A stretch of 64,000 nt of DNA from NCBI RefSeq assembly GCF_000165425.1, contig NW_001799399.1, forward strand, positions 261,337-325,336. Reading direction: 5' to 3'. A program made the position numbers and the translations under genes. The notes below the pieces were generated by a model. That model was not told the origin of the DNA. It ran no database searches and saw only the letters and a list, made by a program, of their open reading frames with translations. Source of the stretch: Paramecium tetraurelia. Lineage: Eukaryota > Ciliophora > Oligohymenophorea > Peniculida > Parameciidae. This document shows, piece by piece, positions 12,418-23,800 of the stretch (position 1 is the stretch's first letter; each line of letters opens with the position of its first letter).

Positions 12418-13993
12418 ATGAGCGATAAATCAAAGTCACCTCCAACCAAGAAATTAACCAAAAATAAAATAAAGAAGCAATTCTCTAATGAGAAATTCTC
12501 AACTAAAAACTACCAGCCTTCAAGATTTGTTGTAGCGGAAAGATTATAACCAATAACGTATATGAATTAGTTTCATTATTGATATAGATACAAAGCATAA
12601 GAAATTCTTAGTGAGTTTCAAACTAAAATTGAAGATGCTTTCTTTTCTTAACCAAATTAATTGAAAAGTGTGTAGCCTAGTTAATAGAGAGTGTTATAAG
12701 TATTACTCATAGAGAGTTATCAATTAGCCAAAAGAATATAAAAAGAAACCGCTAAGAAGATAAGAGAACGATATGCAAATGTATAAAGACATCTTTGTGT
12801 AACCCAAAGCTGATGCATTGTAAGAGCTAAAGGAAAAAGAGAAAGATTTTGAAGCACTCTTCCATAAAGGACAAGCAAAACAATATGACAAAATTCTTAA
12901 TATTAAGGAGGAGGAGGATAAACCAGTCAAGAATTTATTGGGCTCATTATTAAATGAATAACTAATAAAATCTACAGCCCCCATTGACAATATCGATTTG
13001 AAAAAAGAAATTGACAAAGTAGCTTAAATGGATTTACCTGTTCAACCGGAAACTAACTTTTAGTTCTTTGATCAATAGATTTCTGTTCAACCCCCAGATC
13101 TACCAAATGCAAGTATTGCATCTCCATTGACACCTGGAAATGGTTATGCTCCATCAATACCCTACACTCATAATGTGAAGGAAAACAATAGAACTAGCAT
13201 TAAGGATTTACTTGTAAGAGCCAAGGCTGGTATGTAAGCAGGTGATATTTAAAAGGAAGCTCATTTATCATTTTATTTAGGAATGGTTTATGAGAGTAGC
13301 AAAAATCATAATGAAGCTGTGAGATTCTATAAGAAATTTGTGGCATGTGCCAAATTAATGGAAGATAAAATAGGAATGGCTTTGGGAACTAACAGGGTGG
13401 CTTTTAATTATTACAATGCTGGTAATTTTACAAAATCTATTGAATTTCATAAACAAAATTTACAATATTCTGATCAGGAGAACATGTTTACAGGGTTTTA
13501 CAATTTGGGTTTAGCTCATAGAAGACTTAAGAATTATGAGGAATCCATTGATTATTTTTCGAATGCTTTAGAATGGGCACAGAAAAGAGATGAAGCAGAA
13601 TCCTCATGCATTTCCTATGGCTAGTTGGGTATAGTGTTTTTGGAAGTTAAACAATATGATTAAGCATTTGAAAATTTTCAAGTAAAGTTTTATAGAGATT
13701 AATTAAATAGAATTGTTATGAGTTGGCCAGAAGATTGAAAAATCACAAATTGCAATTAGAGTGCTTATTAAATCTAATTAAAATATCCGGATATCTTTAA
13801 ACCTCAACGGAAGTGTAGACATAGATTTTAAAAAATGCTATCTTAGTAATTTTAGCTTATATTATTAAAGTGTGCGAACCATTTAAACGAAAAATCAATT
13901 GCCACACTATGTTTATGCAACTTAGGTGTTCTTGAATCAAAACCTCCCTTACCAAATTAACAATACGACGATTTAGAATATGAATAATTTTGA
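12418..13993 (+). CDS. TPR-repeat protein
   Basis: 487 residues after removing introns 12558-12587, 12700-12727, 13682-13710 and 13846-13870. The N-terminal ~250 residues are basic and low-complexity with short charged helices. The C-terminal half has at least five tetratricopeptide repeats, for example AHLSFYLGMVYESSKNHNEA, MALGTNRVAFNYYNAGNFTK, FYNLGLAHRRLKNYEESIDY and LGIVFLEVKQYDQA. It resembles ciliary TPR proteins of the TTC29 kind and LGN-like scaffolds, but nothing decides between them. A second TPR gene of similar design lies at 27.7 kb. The next gene (GID8) starts only 28 bases downstream on the same strand. Confidence 0.85.
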
Positions 13994-14021
13994 TAAATTA
14001 CATTATTTTTATTATAATAAA

Positions 14022-14735
14022 ATGAATTCGACTTTAGAAAAAATTTCAGCGGAAGACTGGCATTATAAATAGAAGAGCATTAACATACCGAAATCATTTA
14101 TGAATCAGATCGTTTTGAATTTCTTTATTGTGGAAGGATACAGAGATGCTGCAATAGAATTTTCTAAAGAAGCTGATATACCATGTAATTCAATAATCTT
14201 AACTTCTAAATAGTGTCTAATCAAGAACTTGATTAAATGATTGAGAGAATTGAAATTAAGAAAAATATTTTAGATGGTGACATTGACTCTGCATTAGAAA
14301 AGGTCAACAAGAAAAATAATAATTTAATACTTTTTAAATTGAAAACATAAAAATTAATTGAGCTCATTAAGAAAGATTAAATTGATCAAGCAGTTAAATA
14401 CGCCTAGACTGAAATTATACCACTCCTACCCAACTAAGTAAATTTTTAATTTGATATAGCCTCACCTGATTGAGGAAATAGAATAAGCCATTGCTTTAAT
14501 AGCATTTTCAGATATTAAAAAGAGTCCAATGAACCATCTTGTCTAAAATTCTCAAAGAATCAAAGTGGCTAGCGAAATCAACCAACATTTATATCAGGAC
14601 TCTATGGGAAATGATTAGGCTAAATTAAGAACATTAATGAAATTGCTGTTATGGGCTTAAGAAATATTAAAGTGTGAGATATAATACCCCCAACTCTTGG
14701 AAATTTCAAAAGGGCAATTCTCTAAGGAGGAATGA
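14022..14735 (+). CDS. GID8: GID8/TWA1 subunit of the GID/CTLH E3 ligase
   Basis: 220 residues after removing introns 14185-14213 and 14438-14459. Order of features: LisH (MNQIVLNFFIVEGYRDAA), CTLH (MIERIEIKKNILDGDIDSAL), and a CRA region (EQAIALIAFSDI ... RTLMKLLLWAQEIL ... YPQLLEISKG). The tail matches the end of GID8 (KMTDLSKG type). Length is the family norm. In other eukaryotes GID8 is a core subunit of the CTLH/GID ubiquitin ligase, which degrades gluconeogenic and other enzymes. The gene converges on a small unknown gene. Confidence 0.93.
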
Positions 14736-14780
14736 CTGAATAATGACAATTATTGATTTTATTTTAATATCTTCTATTTT

Positions 14781-15074
14781 TCACAATTATGGAAATCTTA
14801 GTTTGAATAGACTCATGGCAACATTAGAAATCTCTTTGGCTCTGTCATTCAACCAATCCATTTAATCTTAAGTTTATGCTACTTCTGCAAACTTTCTTGA
14901 AAATCTGATTTTAGTGAATGATTCAATTTCATTAAATTTAGCCTACATTACAATTTCAATTACCAAATCTTCATAATAATGGTAGATATCTTAGGCTGTG
15001 TAATTATTTGGGAGAACATGATCAAATCTCTTAATTGGACTCACATATTTTCTAATGATTTCCTCGAATTTCAT
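14781..15074 (-). CDS. Small hypothetical protein
   Basis: 97 residues, no intron, ATG to TGA with several internal TAA/TAG read as Gln. Mostly helical and charged (MKFEEIIRKYVSPIKRF ... DIYHYYEDLVIEIVM), with no signal peptide, membrane segment or known motif. It sits tail-to-tail with GID8, 45 bases away, and head-to-head with another small gene 165 bases away. The composition looks like protein, but an unrecognised family is all that can be said. Confidence 0.55.
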
Positions 15075-15239
15075 TTTATTTATTAAAAATATAATAATAT
15101 TGGCGAATACTAAATGAAAATCTTATTTAATTTTTAGAAGACCATTTAGAAGGAATTTAACAAGTTAAATCCCTTTTGAGAAATACTTGTTTGTATAAGA
15201 ATTTATCATTAATAATTAAATAATCAATTTCATAAATAA

Positions 15240-15632
15240 ATGAGAGAGAGAACAACAGATAAAGTGACTATCTTCACAGCCCAATAAAATTACTAGCACA
15301 AACAATGTTACAAATTAGAAACAAGCACCAGTCTTAAAATTTTAAGGAGTCTTTAATCTAGAACTTCTGTTGGAAATGTTAGCTAAGAAAATTTAACAAA
15401 TTTAAATAAAGTTATAGATAGAAAAGTAGTGGAAATCTATCTTAAAGAGAAATAAAATTCAGGGTACTTAAGTGGTATTTTTAAATCTATGTAAATGTTT
15501 CTTCAAATTAGGTTATCTCATTTTTCAAATTCGGTTTTGTAGGAGGAGGAAGAACTTTAGCACGATTTAAGTGAAGACTGGGTACCAGATGAAGAAGATA
15601 ATGCAGGAGAAGAGGATGATTCTATTTTATGA
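15240..15632 (+). CDS. Small hypothetical protein with acidic tail
   Basis: 123 residues after removing a 21-nt intron (15491-15511). The N-terminal part is Lys/Gln/Ser-rich; the last 30 residues are strongly acidic (QEEEELQHDLSEDW, then VPDEEDNAGEEDDSIL). Without the intron the frame leaves the acidic end unread, which supports the splice. No domain is recognised. It converges on the FCP1-like phosphatase 18 bases downstream. Confidence 0.6.
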
Positions 15633-15650
15633 CAGTGATATTTAATTAAA

Positions 15651-16450
15651 TCAATTTAATACATTTTTAGGATACTTTCTTTTCATTTAGCTAATACTTT
15701 TTACAATATTGTCTTTGGGTTTCACGTTCTTTTTCAACATAGCTTCATAGATTTTTAATTCCTAATCCTTCAAATCTTTATACCATGATTTTATAAGTAT
15801 TCCATTTTCTATGATAAATCAATAAAATACATGGATTCAATGACATTCCTGATAAAGAATTGTCAATAATAAAGGTTTTATCTAGATTAGAATTAACCTT
15901 AGTTAAATCTTTATAAAACACTCCATCTTTCTTAGTACAACTCTAAACAATTTATAATAATTTTGGTTACATCTCTGTAGAATCTTCTCTTGATGAACCC
16001 ACTTGGATCTAAATAATCAATTACTTTGTCTGCATATTCCTTGATGGCGGCTGTAAAGATAACCAATTCAAAGTAATTTGATAAGGCTTTCAAAAAATCT
16101 CTAGCAAAAGGCCTAATTTTGACGTAATATTTTTCTATCGTGTTCCCTATTTTCACAAGGATTTCTTCATCGAGAAATGAAGTTCTTTCCATATCAGAGT
16201 GTATTAAGGTTTCATCGAGGTCCAACACAAGAGTAAACTCTTTTTCAGTCTTTTTTGCAGTTATTTTATCTTTGCATTCATCATCAAAATCTAAGCCCTT
16301 CACTGAGATAGGTGATCCCATCATTATTAGGATCGAGCCCAGCATCTCCCAACTCCAGGAGATGATTTTCTTGCACTTATCAGTTGCAGAAGCATTTACT
16401 AAAGTACTTCCTACCATTTTAGCAATATTTGATCTAGAAATGTATTCCAT
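15651..16450 (-). CDS. FCP1/NIF-type HAD phosphatase (CTDSP-like)
   Basis: 249 residues after removing introns 15943-15970 and 15809-15830. The catalytic DxDxT motif is LVLDLDETLIH; downstream are KIRPFARDFLKALSNYFELV, IFTAAIKEYADKVIDYLDP, KDGVFYKDLTKVN and IIDNSLSGMSLNPQNGILI, the normal order for this family. The Asp nucleophile and the second Asp are intact. The N-terminal 70 residues are a non-conserved leader. Family members dephosphorylate Ser/Thr, often in the RNA polymerase II CTD; the substrate here is not known. It is divergently placed with the sorting nexin, 44 bases apart. Confidence 0.9.
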
Positions 16451-16494
16451 TATTTAATTAATTAAAACGGGGAAGTGTATATTAATATTTATAA

Positions 16495-17758
16495 ATGTAG
16501 TATAATATTATTGAATAAAATAAAATTGTAGTGAACGTAGTGGATCCTAAAATTAATTAAAATCAAGATGAATTTGTAATCTACAGTATTGAAGGATAAG
16601 ACAATTAAGGAAATTTTTAGATTTAGCATCGTTTTAGTGAATTTTACTAATTAAGATCACTGCTTGTATAAAAATGGTAATACTGTTATATACCTTCATT
16701 GCCTCAAAAAGTAGTTCAAGTAAATGTAATTTCCTAATAAAATAGGGAAATTTGAGCTTGTAATTGATTTATCAAAGATTGGTGATGCTCAATCATTTTA
16801 TGAGATAATTATCTCATTTTTAATTTTTGTGGTATTCTAATGAAGTTTAAATATTTTTACGATAACAATAAATACAGGATAGTAATTCTAATGAATAGCA
16901 AAAGAATTATGCTGATGTATTGATATCAACATTTCCAGATTTTGCAGAAAATGCTATAGATTAAGAAAATGAAACAAAAATTGAATAGTTTTTTCTTTTT
17001 ATCTAAAATGCCACTCCAATTCTACAAAATTACAGGATTAACATGAAAAATAAAATAAATATTAGGTAAGATTTAAAAATAAGTAGCAAAAATTACTTTG
17101 AGTAAATGGATATTTTTAAAAACTTTTTTATACCAGAATATGAGGTAATTTTGGAGATAAATGTTGAAAATTAAAATATCTACTAACCAAGGAAGATATT
17201 TGAAGATGATCAAAATAATTGTGATTTGAGTGAAAATCAGAAGTAATTCTATATCATGTATATTTAGATTAAAATTGAATTGAATGAATTTAATGTAAAA
17301 ATAATAATTAAATTTAATAGGTTTTAAATGAGTTAATTCAAAAAAGAAAGGAATTGCAACTAAACATTTAATCTTTGAATGAGTAACTATAAAAATAAGT
17401 TAATTATGTCTCTGAAACTTAAAATAATGGATTAAATATAATCATGAAGTTTATAACTACAAAAGAAGAAGAAATAGAAAAATCATTAACTAAATTGAAA
17501 TAAGTGAATTATTTTAATACCTAAATAGCTAGAAAAAGAGTTGACAATAAAAGTTTAGATCTTCAATTTAATTACCAACAAATTAGCTTCAGATGTTCAA
17601 TTTTTGAAGTAGATTTTTTTAGAAAATTATCAAAATTTAGTCAAATAAATGAGTAGATTTTTTAAACAAAATGCACAAAAAGTATTAATCGTATTCATTT
17701 TTAGAGTGTTTCTTATTACTAAAACCTATTATAATAATTAGAAAAATAAGGTCTTTGA
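16495..17758 (+). CDS. Sorting nexin (PX domain plus coiled coil)
   Basis: 380 residues after removing introns 16720-16745, 17066-17086, 17295-17320, 17504-17528 and 17682-17704. The PX domain is clear: HRFSEFYQLRSLL, CYIPSLPQK, YQRLVMLNHFMRQLSH and LWYSNEVQIFLR. The C-terminal half is a long helical, BAR-like region (NEFNVLNELIQKRKELQLNI ... EEEIEKSLTKLKQLEKEL) ending QNLLQQLEKQGL. It should bind phosphoinositides on endosomes and act in sorting. The arginine of the RRYSEF-type motif is replaced by His-Arg-Phe, as in many PX proteins. Which SNX subfamily is undecided. Confidence 0.87.
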
Positions 17759-17822
17759 AATTAACTTATATAATTATATTTATATAATTTATATTTATTT
17801 GTATTCCGCATTTGAGATAATA

Positions 17823-20800
17823 ATGTACAATAACTTCTTCGAACCCCTTTTTGAGAAAACTGATGTTAATATTATCAGTAATAAAGTAATTAAACTTTAG
17901 ATATTTAGATTTTATTTGATATTGGTGAGTATATTGGAGAGCAATCAGATGAAAATTTCAAGAATCTCTAGAGTACCCTCACATTGCTGAATTATTGCCT
18001 AGACATCAAGCCACTTGCTTAAGAATTATTCAATAACTAAAATTTAAAAACTAAGTTAGAATTAGCCAAGGTTAGGATACCTCAATTAGATTAAATAATT
18101 AAATAGATTTTAGATAAGATATAATTAAATGATTAAGAAGAACAATCAAAATTTGACATGTCTATAATAACAAAAATAATTGATCTTAAAAATGAATACT
18201 TATAATAATATTTGAGGATCTTCAGAATTTACATTCTCTATAATGATTAATTGCAATAAGTATTAAGTTTGGATGATGAAGCAACAGAGATATAATTAAC
18301 TGATTGGTTATAACAAATGATCACAATATTGGCCTAATCAAATTAGGAAAATAGGGACAGAATTTTGGATATTATAACTTATTTAATTAGACAATAATTA
18401 GAATTGATTAAGTTGTTGTTCAAGTTGGATATTTTACCAACAATATTGTCATTTTTGGAATAAGGATAATCAATTGTCAGATGTCTTGTTTTATTAAGAG
18501 ATATGCTCGAATATAATTAGTTGTTTCTCTAATAAATTAATAATTAAGAAATTATAGGATAAATTAAAGATCTTGCCTCTAAAAAAAAGGATTAAAAATC
18601 AGTTTTAATATTAATTTCTTAGATTTTAAATGCTCTTAATTACTAAACTGAATAAGAATAAATAGCATTTCAAGTTAACGAAGATTCAAATTCTGAAGAT
18701 ATCACTTAAACAATTGAATAAATTACTCTATAAGCAATATGTGGTCAACTTTAATACAGCAGTTAACTATTTGATTAATTACTATTTGCTATTTAGAACA
18801 TCACTTTAAGTGAGCAAACTCTTCTTTCATTGAATTACATCTTTGAAAAAATGATTCATGAGTTAAATCAAACTTAAGTTAAGCTTTTAGTAAATGTAAT
18901 TGTGAATTTATTGACCTAAAAATTAGAATCCTAGTTATATATTACCTAAAAAGTGTATTTGGTATACATACATTTATTAGTTGAAATAAATTAATAATTT
19001 AGATCATTTATATAGATTGAATAAATTCAAATTTTGAAATAATATCATTCAGATGATGTTAAAATAATGAGGTAAAATTATTTTATTATAGTTTAGATAA
19101 CTAGATGAAATATCTCGGTTTAACAATAAAGTATACAAAAAATTCAAGGATTCAAGTTTAATCTAATAATCAGGATTTATGACATCCTCTATAAGATAAT
19201 CAATAAAAAGTTAAGACTCGTAATCATCTGAGGGAAAGGATATTGAAACTGTTTTAGATTAAATTATTTATGTTAATCTAAAATAAGGAAAATTAGAAAA
19301 AATAATATCTTGTTTATCTGATATCTATCAAATAACTAAAGACAACCCAGAAATTCTTTATAAATACCAAAATGATATAATAGAGCTTTACTTATAATAT
19401 CCAACCATTAAAATTATTTAAAATTACACGAAAATGATACTGTCCTAATTGGATTATAAATCCTTGATTTTTAATTTTTTTGAAGATATGGAATAGTATG
19501 ACACTCAACAACAATTAAAATTTTTAGCTGCCTTTTCATTATTTTAATAATAATTTGAATAATATCATAAAACAATTATGAAATAAATCACAAATTGGAT
19601 TTTGATAAGAATTGATTAAAGCCATATCAAATCATTATTGGTTATTTGTTTAAATTTAAATCTTAATTAAAGACAATTAACAAATTATTTTTTGAAATAA
19701 TTAAATAAATATGAGGATATTCAACTCGATATCCTTCTTTATTCAGTTTTAGCAAACTAATAAAAAATTATGGAAAATGAATTATTAATTCAACTGATTC
19801 AATAATATGAACAGAATGTTCGTTATGATATTTCCATTGAGAATATTTCATCAGGAAATTTACTCAGATATAAAAGTTTGGGTGAATTAGTAACAATAAC
19901 AAAAGATTTTGATTTGATTAAATAGTTTAATAAATCCTTTAATATTGATGTATAAGAGATCACATATATGTAATGCTTAATTCTATGTGATTAATTGCAT
20001 TTCTAATTGGGATTGAATACATTAAATGAATAGTAGCTTCTAGAAGTTATAGATGAAACAAAAGTGATATAATTATTAGAAAAGATCTTATAAGAAAGTT
20101 AATAGGAAAATAATTATGATGTAACTTCACAATCAAAATTATTATAATTATTCTTATTATAGGCTTTTGAAGATGTTGAAATATTTATAAAATAAGAGAT
20201 TTTAAAACCTTAACTGCAGGAGAAATAATTCATTTAGCAATTTTAGCAAAGCTTGGCTTAATAACTCCAAAGAGTTTTGAATTAGAAATAATTAAAGGAT
20301 GAATAATTAACATTAAAATATCTAGCAATACTATCAATCATAGCTGAATAAAATGATCTATTACAGAATCTTGACTTCAAATCTTTAATTTAAATTCTGC
20401 AAAAACTTCTTACTTACCTAAAAGAAGATAATATCTCTATACAATTGTTTGAAACAATCCTTAATTTGTTCAAAACTTTATTTTAATGGAACAAAGCAAA
20501 AACTTATTATAAAATTACTTTTTTAAAAGAAAACATTTTTCTAGATATTGGATTGAAATATCATTAACATAAGGAAGTTATCAAATAAATTTTAGTGTTA
20601 TTAGTAGGATAGGAGTAATATGAACAATAATATGCTCAAAAATTAGAATAGACAAAAACAAAATAAGGAGAAAATTAAATAAAAGAAGAATAAAATTTAT
20701 TTTAAGATCTAGCAAGTTAATATATAAACGATATTCTCTCCCAGACAATTACTAAATAAAAATAAGAGTTAGAAACCTAATAATAAGAAGTCGAAAGTTA

Positions 20801-23800
20801 AAATTAATAATACTAACAATAAGAGTAATAATAATAACAATAATAATAATAATAATAACAATAAAAATAATAAAAAAAATCATCATCTTCATCAAGTAGC
20901 TCAAGTTCCAAATCTTCAGAGGATGAAAAGAAAGTAAACTAAATTGAGGCAGCAATTGTTTTTAATGAAGAAAAAGCTGAAATAAAAGTGTAATTAGAAT
21001 AGAAAAGACATTCAAGTAGTTCATCAAGCAAATCTTAAGGTGAGTAAATTAAGACAAATTTTGTGATTGATAAGAACTTTGAAGAAGATTAATTCCATAC
21101 CTAAGTACATTAAGAAGTTAAAGTAGAATAATAGAACTCAGATGGTTCATCAAGTTCTGAAGAATTAAATAGAAAACAGAAAATCGTCATTGCTGCTGCT
21201 GTTCATCATAAAATAAAGGATAACAGAAAAAATAAAAGTAGTTCATCTTCATCGATATCAAGTTCAAAGGAAGAAAAATAATTAGAATTTAAATTATAAG
21301 CAAATGAAAATCAATTTAAGGTTGAAATAGGAAATGAGGAGACTCAAGTTCAAGCTGCTTTAGAAATACCAAGAATATAGGAAGTTGTTTAAATTGAACA
21401 GGAGAAAGAAGAAAATGAAGAATCTCGATAACCAAGTTATTTAAAGTAGATGATGGCGTAATAAGAAGAAGTGTCAAGAATTTAGGATAAATAAGTTGAT
21501 ACTAAATTAAAATTAAAGTAACTTAAAGAAAAGAAATAACAATTAGAACAAGCAAAATTAAAAAAATAAGAGGATGATAGGATCAGATTAGAATTAGAAG
21601 AGAAAAATAAACAAGAGGAATTAGAGAAATAAAGATTATAGTAACTTGAGAAAATACGATTAGATTAGGAGGAATAAGAAAGATAAGAGTTAGAGGAATA
21701 AATAAGACAATAATAGATTCAAAAGATAGCATTAGAATAAGAAGAGAAAATCAGATAAGAATAAGAAGAGAAAATCAGGTAGGAAAAAGAGGAATTGTTA
21801 AGAATTGCTCTTTTTGAAAGACTCAAGAGGGAAGAAGAGGAAAGAAAGAGAGAAATTGAAAGATAAGAAGAAGAGGAAAGAGATAGATAAGAAGAGCTTA
21901 TTAGAATTTAAAAGTTGGAATAAATAAGATTATAATAAGAAGAAGTTGAAAGAAAGAAGAAGGAGGAATAGGAATTGTATAATAAATAATAAAGAGAATT
22001 AGAAATAATAAGAGAAGCTGAATAAGCAAGAGAATAAGCATAAGCATAATTGAAATTAGATATTAAAGTTGAAAATTAAGGAGATCACTAATCTGGTAGA
22101 ATTGCTTTTGAAGTAAATGAGAATAAATTTTCAACTTAAATCTAAGAATCAAATAATCCAGAATAATCTAAAAATACACTATCATATTATTATGGATTAC
22201 CACCTTCAAATAATTAAGAAGCTCCCTAATTACGTTAAGAAGATTTACGCTTAAAGGCATCAATTATGTCTTAATAAAACTATGGATAATAATAAAATTA
22301 CGGAAATCAAATATCCTATCAAGGATTACAATTAGATTAATAAATAAACTTTGAGAAACAAGAATTATAAATTAAATATGATCCAGGCAATATTTTATTT
22401 TCTTAAAATGAATAAAAAATACTAGAAATAAAGGATGACGAATTATTATTATCTTCTTAGTTGATAAAATAAGCAGCATTAAAATAAGAACGAAAAAATG
22501 AATTTTACCAACCTTAAACTAATACAATAAATTTTGTTTCAAAACAAGAATTTAGTAGTAATGCAGATCAAGAAGTACCTGTCACAAATTATCAAATTAA
22601 TATTAAAGAACCTACTTATGATGAATAAGAAAAGCAACATATAACATAAACTATTCATTAAGAAATTTTACCATAATAATTTTCATAATAAGAAAATATA
22701 TAACATTAATAAAATGAAATAGCATTAGCTAATTAAGAATTTGAAATAAATTAAGAGTAATTTAAAGTTTAAATTCAAGAACACCCATAGTAAACTATTT
22801 CAACCAACATAGAATAATAGCAAATAAATAATTAAGAAGTAGAAAAGCAAGTCTCGGTAACAACAGCGATTGTAACTCATGAAATAAACAAATAAGTAGA
22901 AGAAAAAGTATAAAACAATAAAGAGAAACAGCGAAGTTCAAGCAGTTCGAGTAAATCCTCATCTTCTTAAGATAAAAAAAAAGATGATAAACACAAAGAA
23001 AAGAAGCATATTGGTATGGAAGTAGGCAAGACACTTATTGAAGCAAAGATAATCGAATAGGGAATTAAGGCAGAATAATAAAAGTAAAAGGAATAAGATG
23101 AGAAATTAACAAAAGCAGAACAAAAACAGAAACTAGAAGCAGAGAAAAAACAGAAAGAAATTCTTAAAGCATAAAAATTAGAGGAAGAAAAATAAAAAAA
23201 GGAGGCTGAAAAACTACAAAAATAAGAACTTGAAAGATAAAAAAAGGAAGCAGAGAAATAAAAGAAATTAGAGGCAGAGAGATTGAAAAAAGAGGCTGAA
23301 TAAAAAAAGAAGGAAGATGAAAGATTAAAAAAAGAGGCTGAAAAATAAAAGAAAGAAGCAGAAAAGTTAAAGAAAGAATAAGATAAATAAATTAAAAAAG
23401 AAGTTCAAAAAGAAGTTGTTAAGGATTTAATAATATTAGATGCTGCTAAAAATATTCATTAAGAAAAGAAAGAAGAAGAAATGGATTCTAAAACAAAGCT
23501 TAAAATGCTGAAAGAGTAAAAGAAAATTGAAGAAGAAAAGACTAAATAAGAGGAATTGAAGTAAGAAAGACTTGTCTAATTAGAAAGTACTTTAATTGTT
23601 GCTGAGGCTTAACACTAACATTAGCATTAAACTAAGAAGCAAAGATCATCATCTTCATCCTCCTCCTCTCAAGAAAAGTCTCATGATGTCAAGAAATAAG
23701 AAAAGCATAATGTACAGGTTGAGGTTGTTAAGAACGATTAAGATAACTAAGTTAGCTAAAATGTTTTGAAATTTGAAATTACATAAACTTCATTTGATGA

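Noticed and set aside
16140-16457. Plus-strand frame of about 105 residues
   Set aside because: Antisense to the FCP1/NIF phosphatase, whose catalytic motifs fix the real frame and strand.
22795-23034. Minus-strand hydrophobic frame inside the giant gene
   Set aside because: Antisense of Lys/Glu/Ser-rich coding sequence; no independent support.
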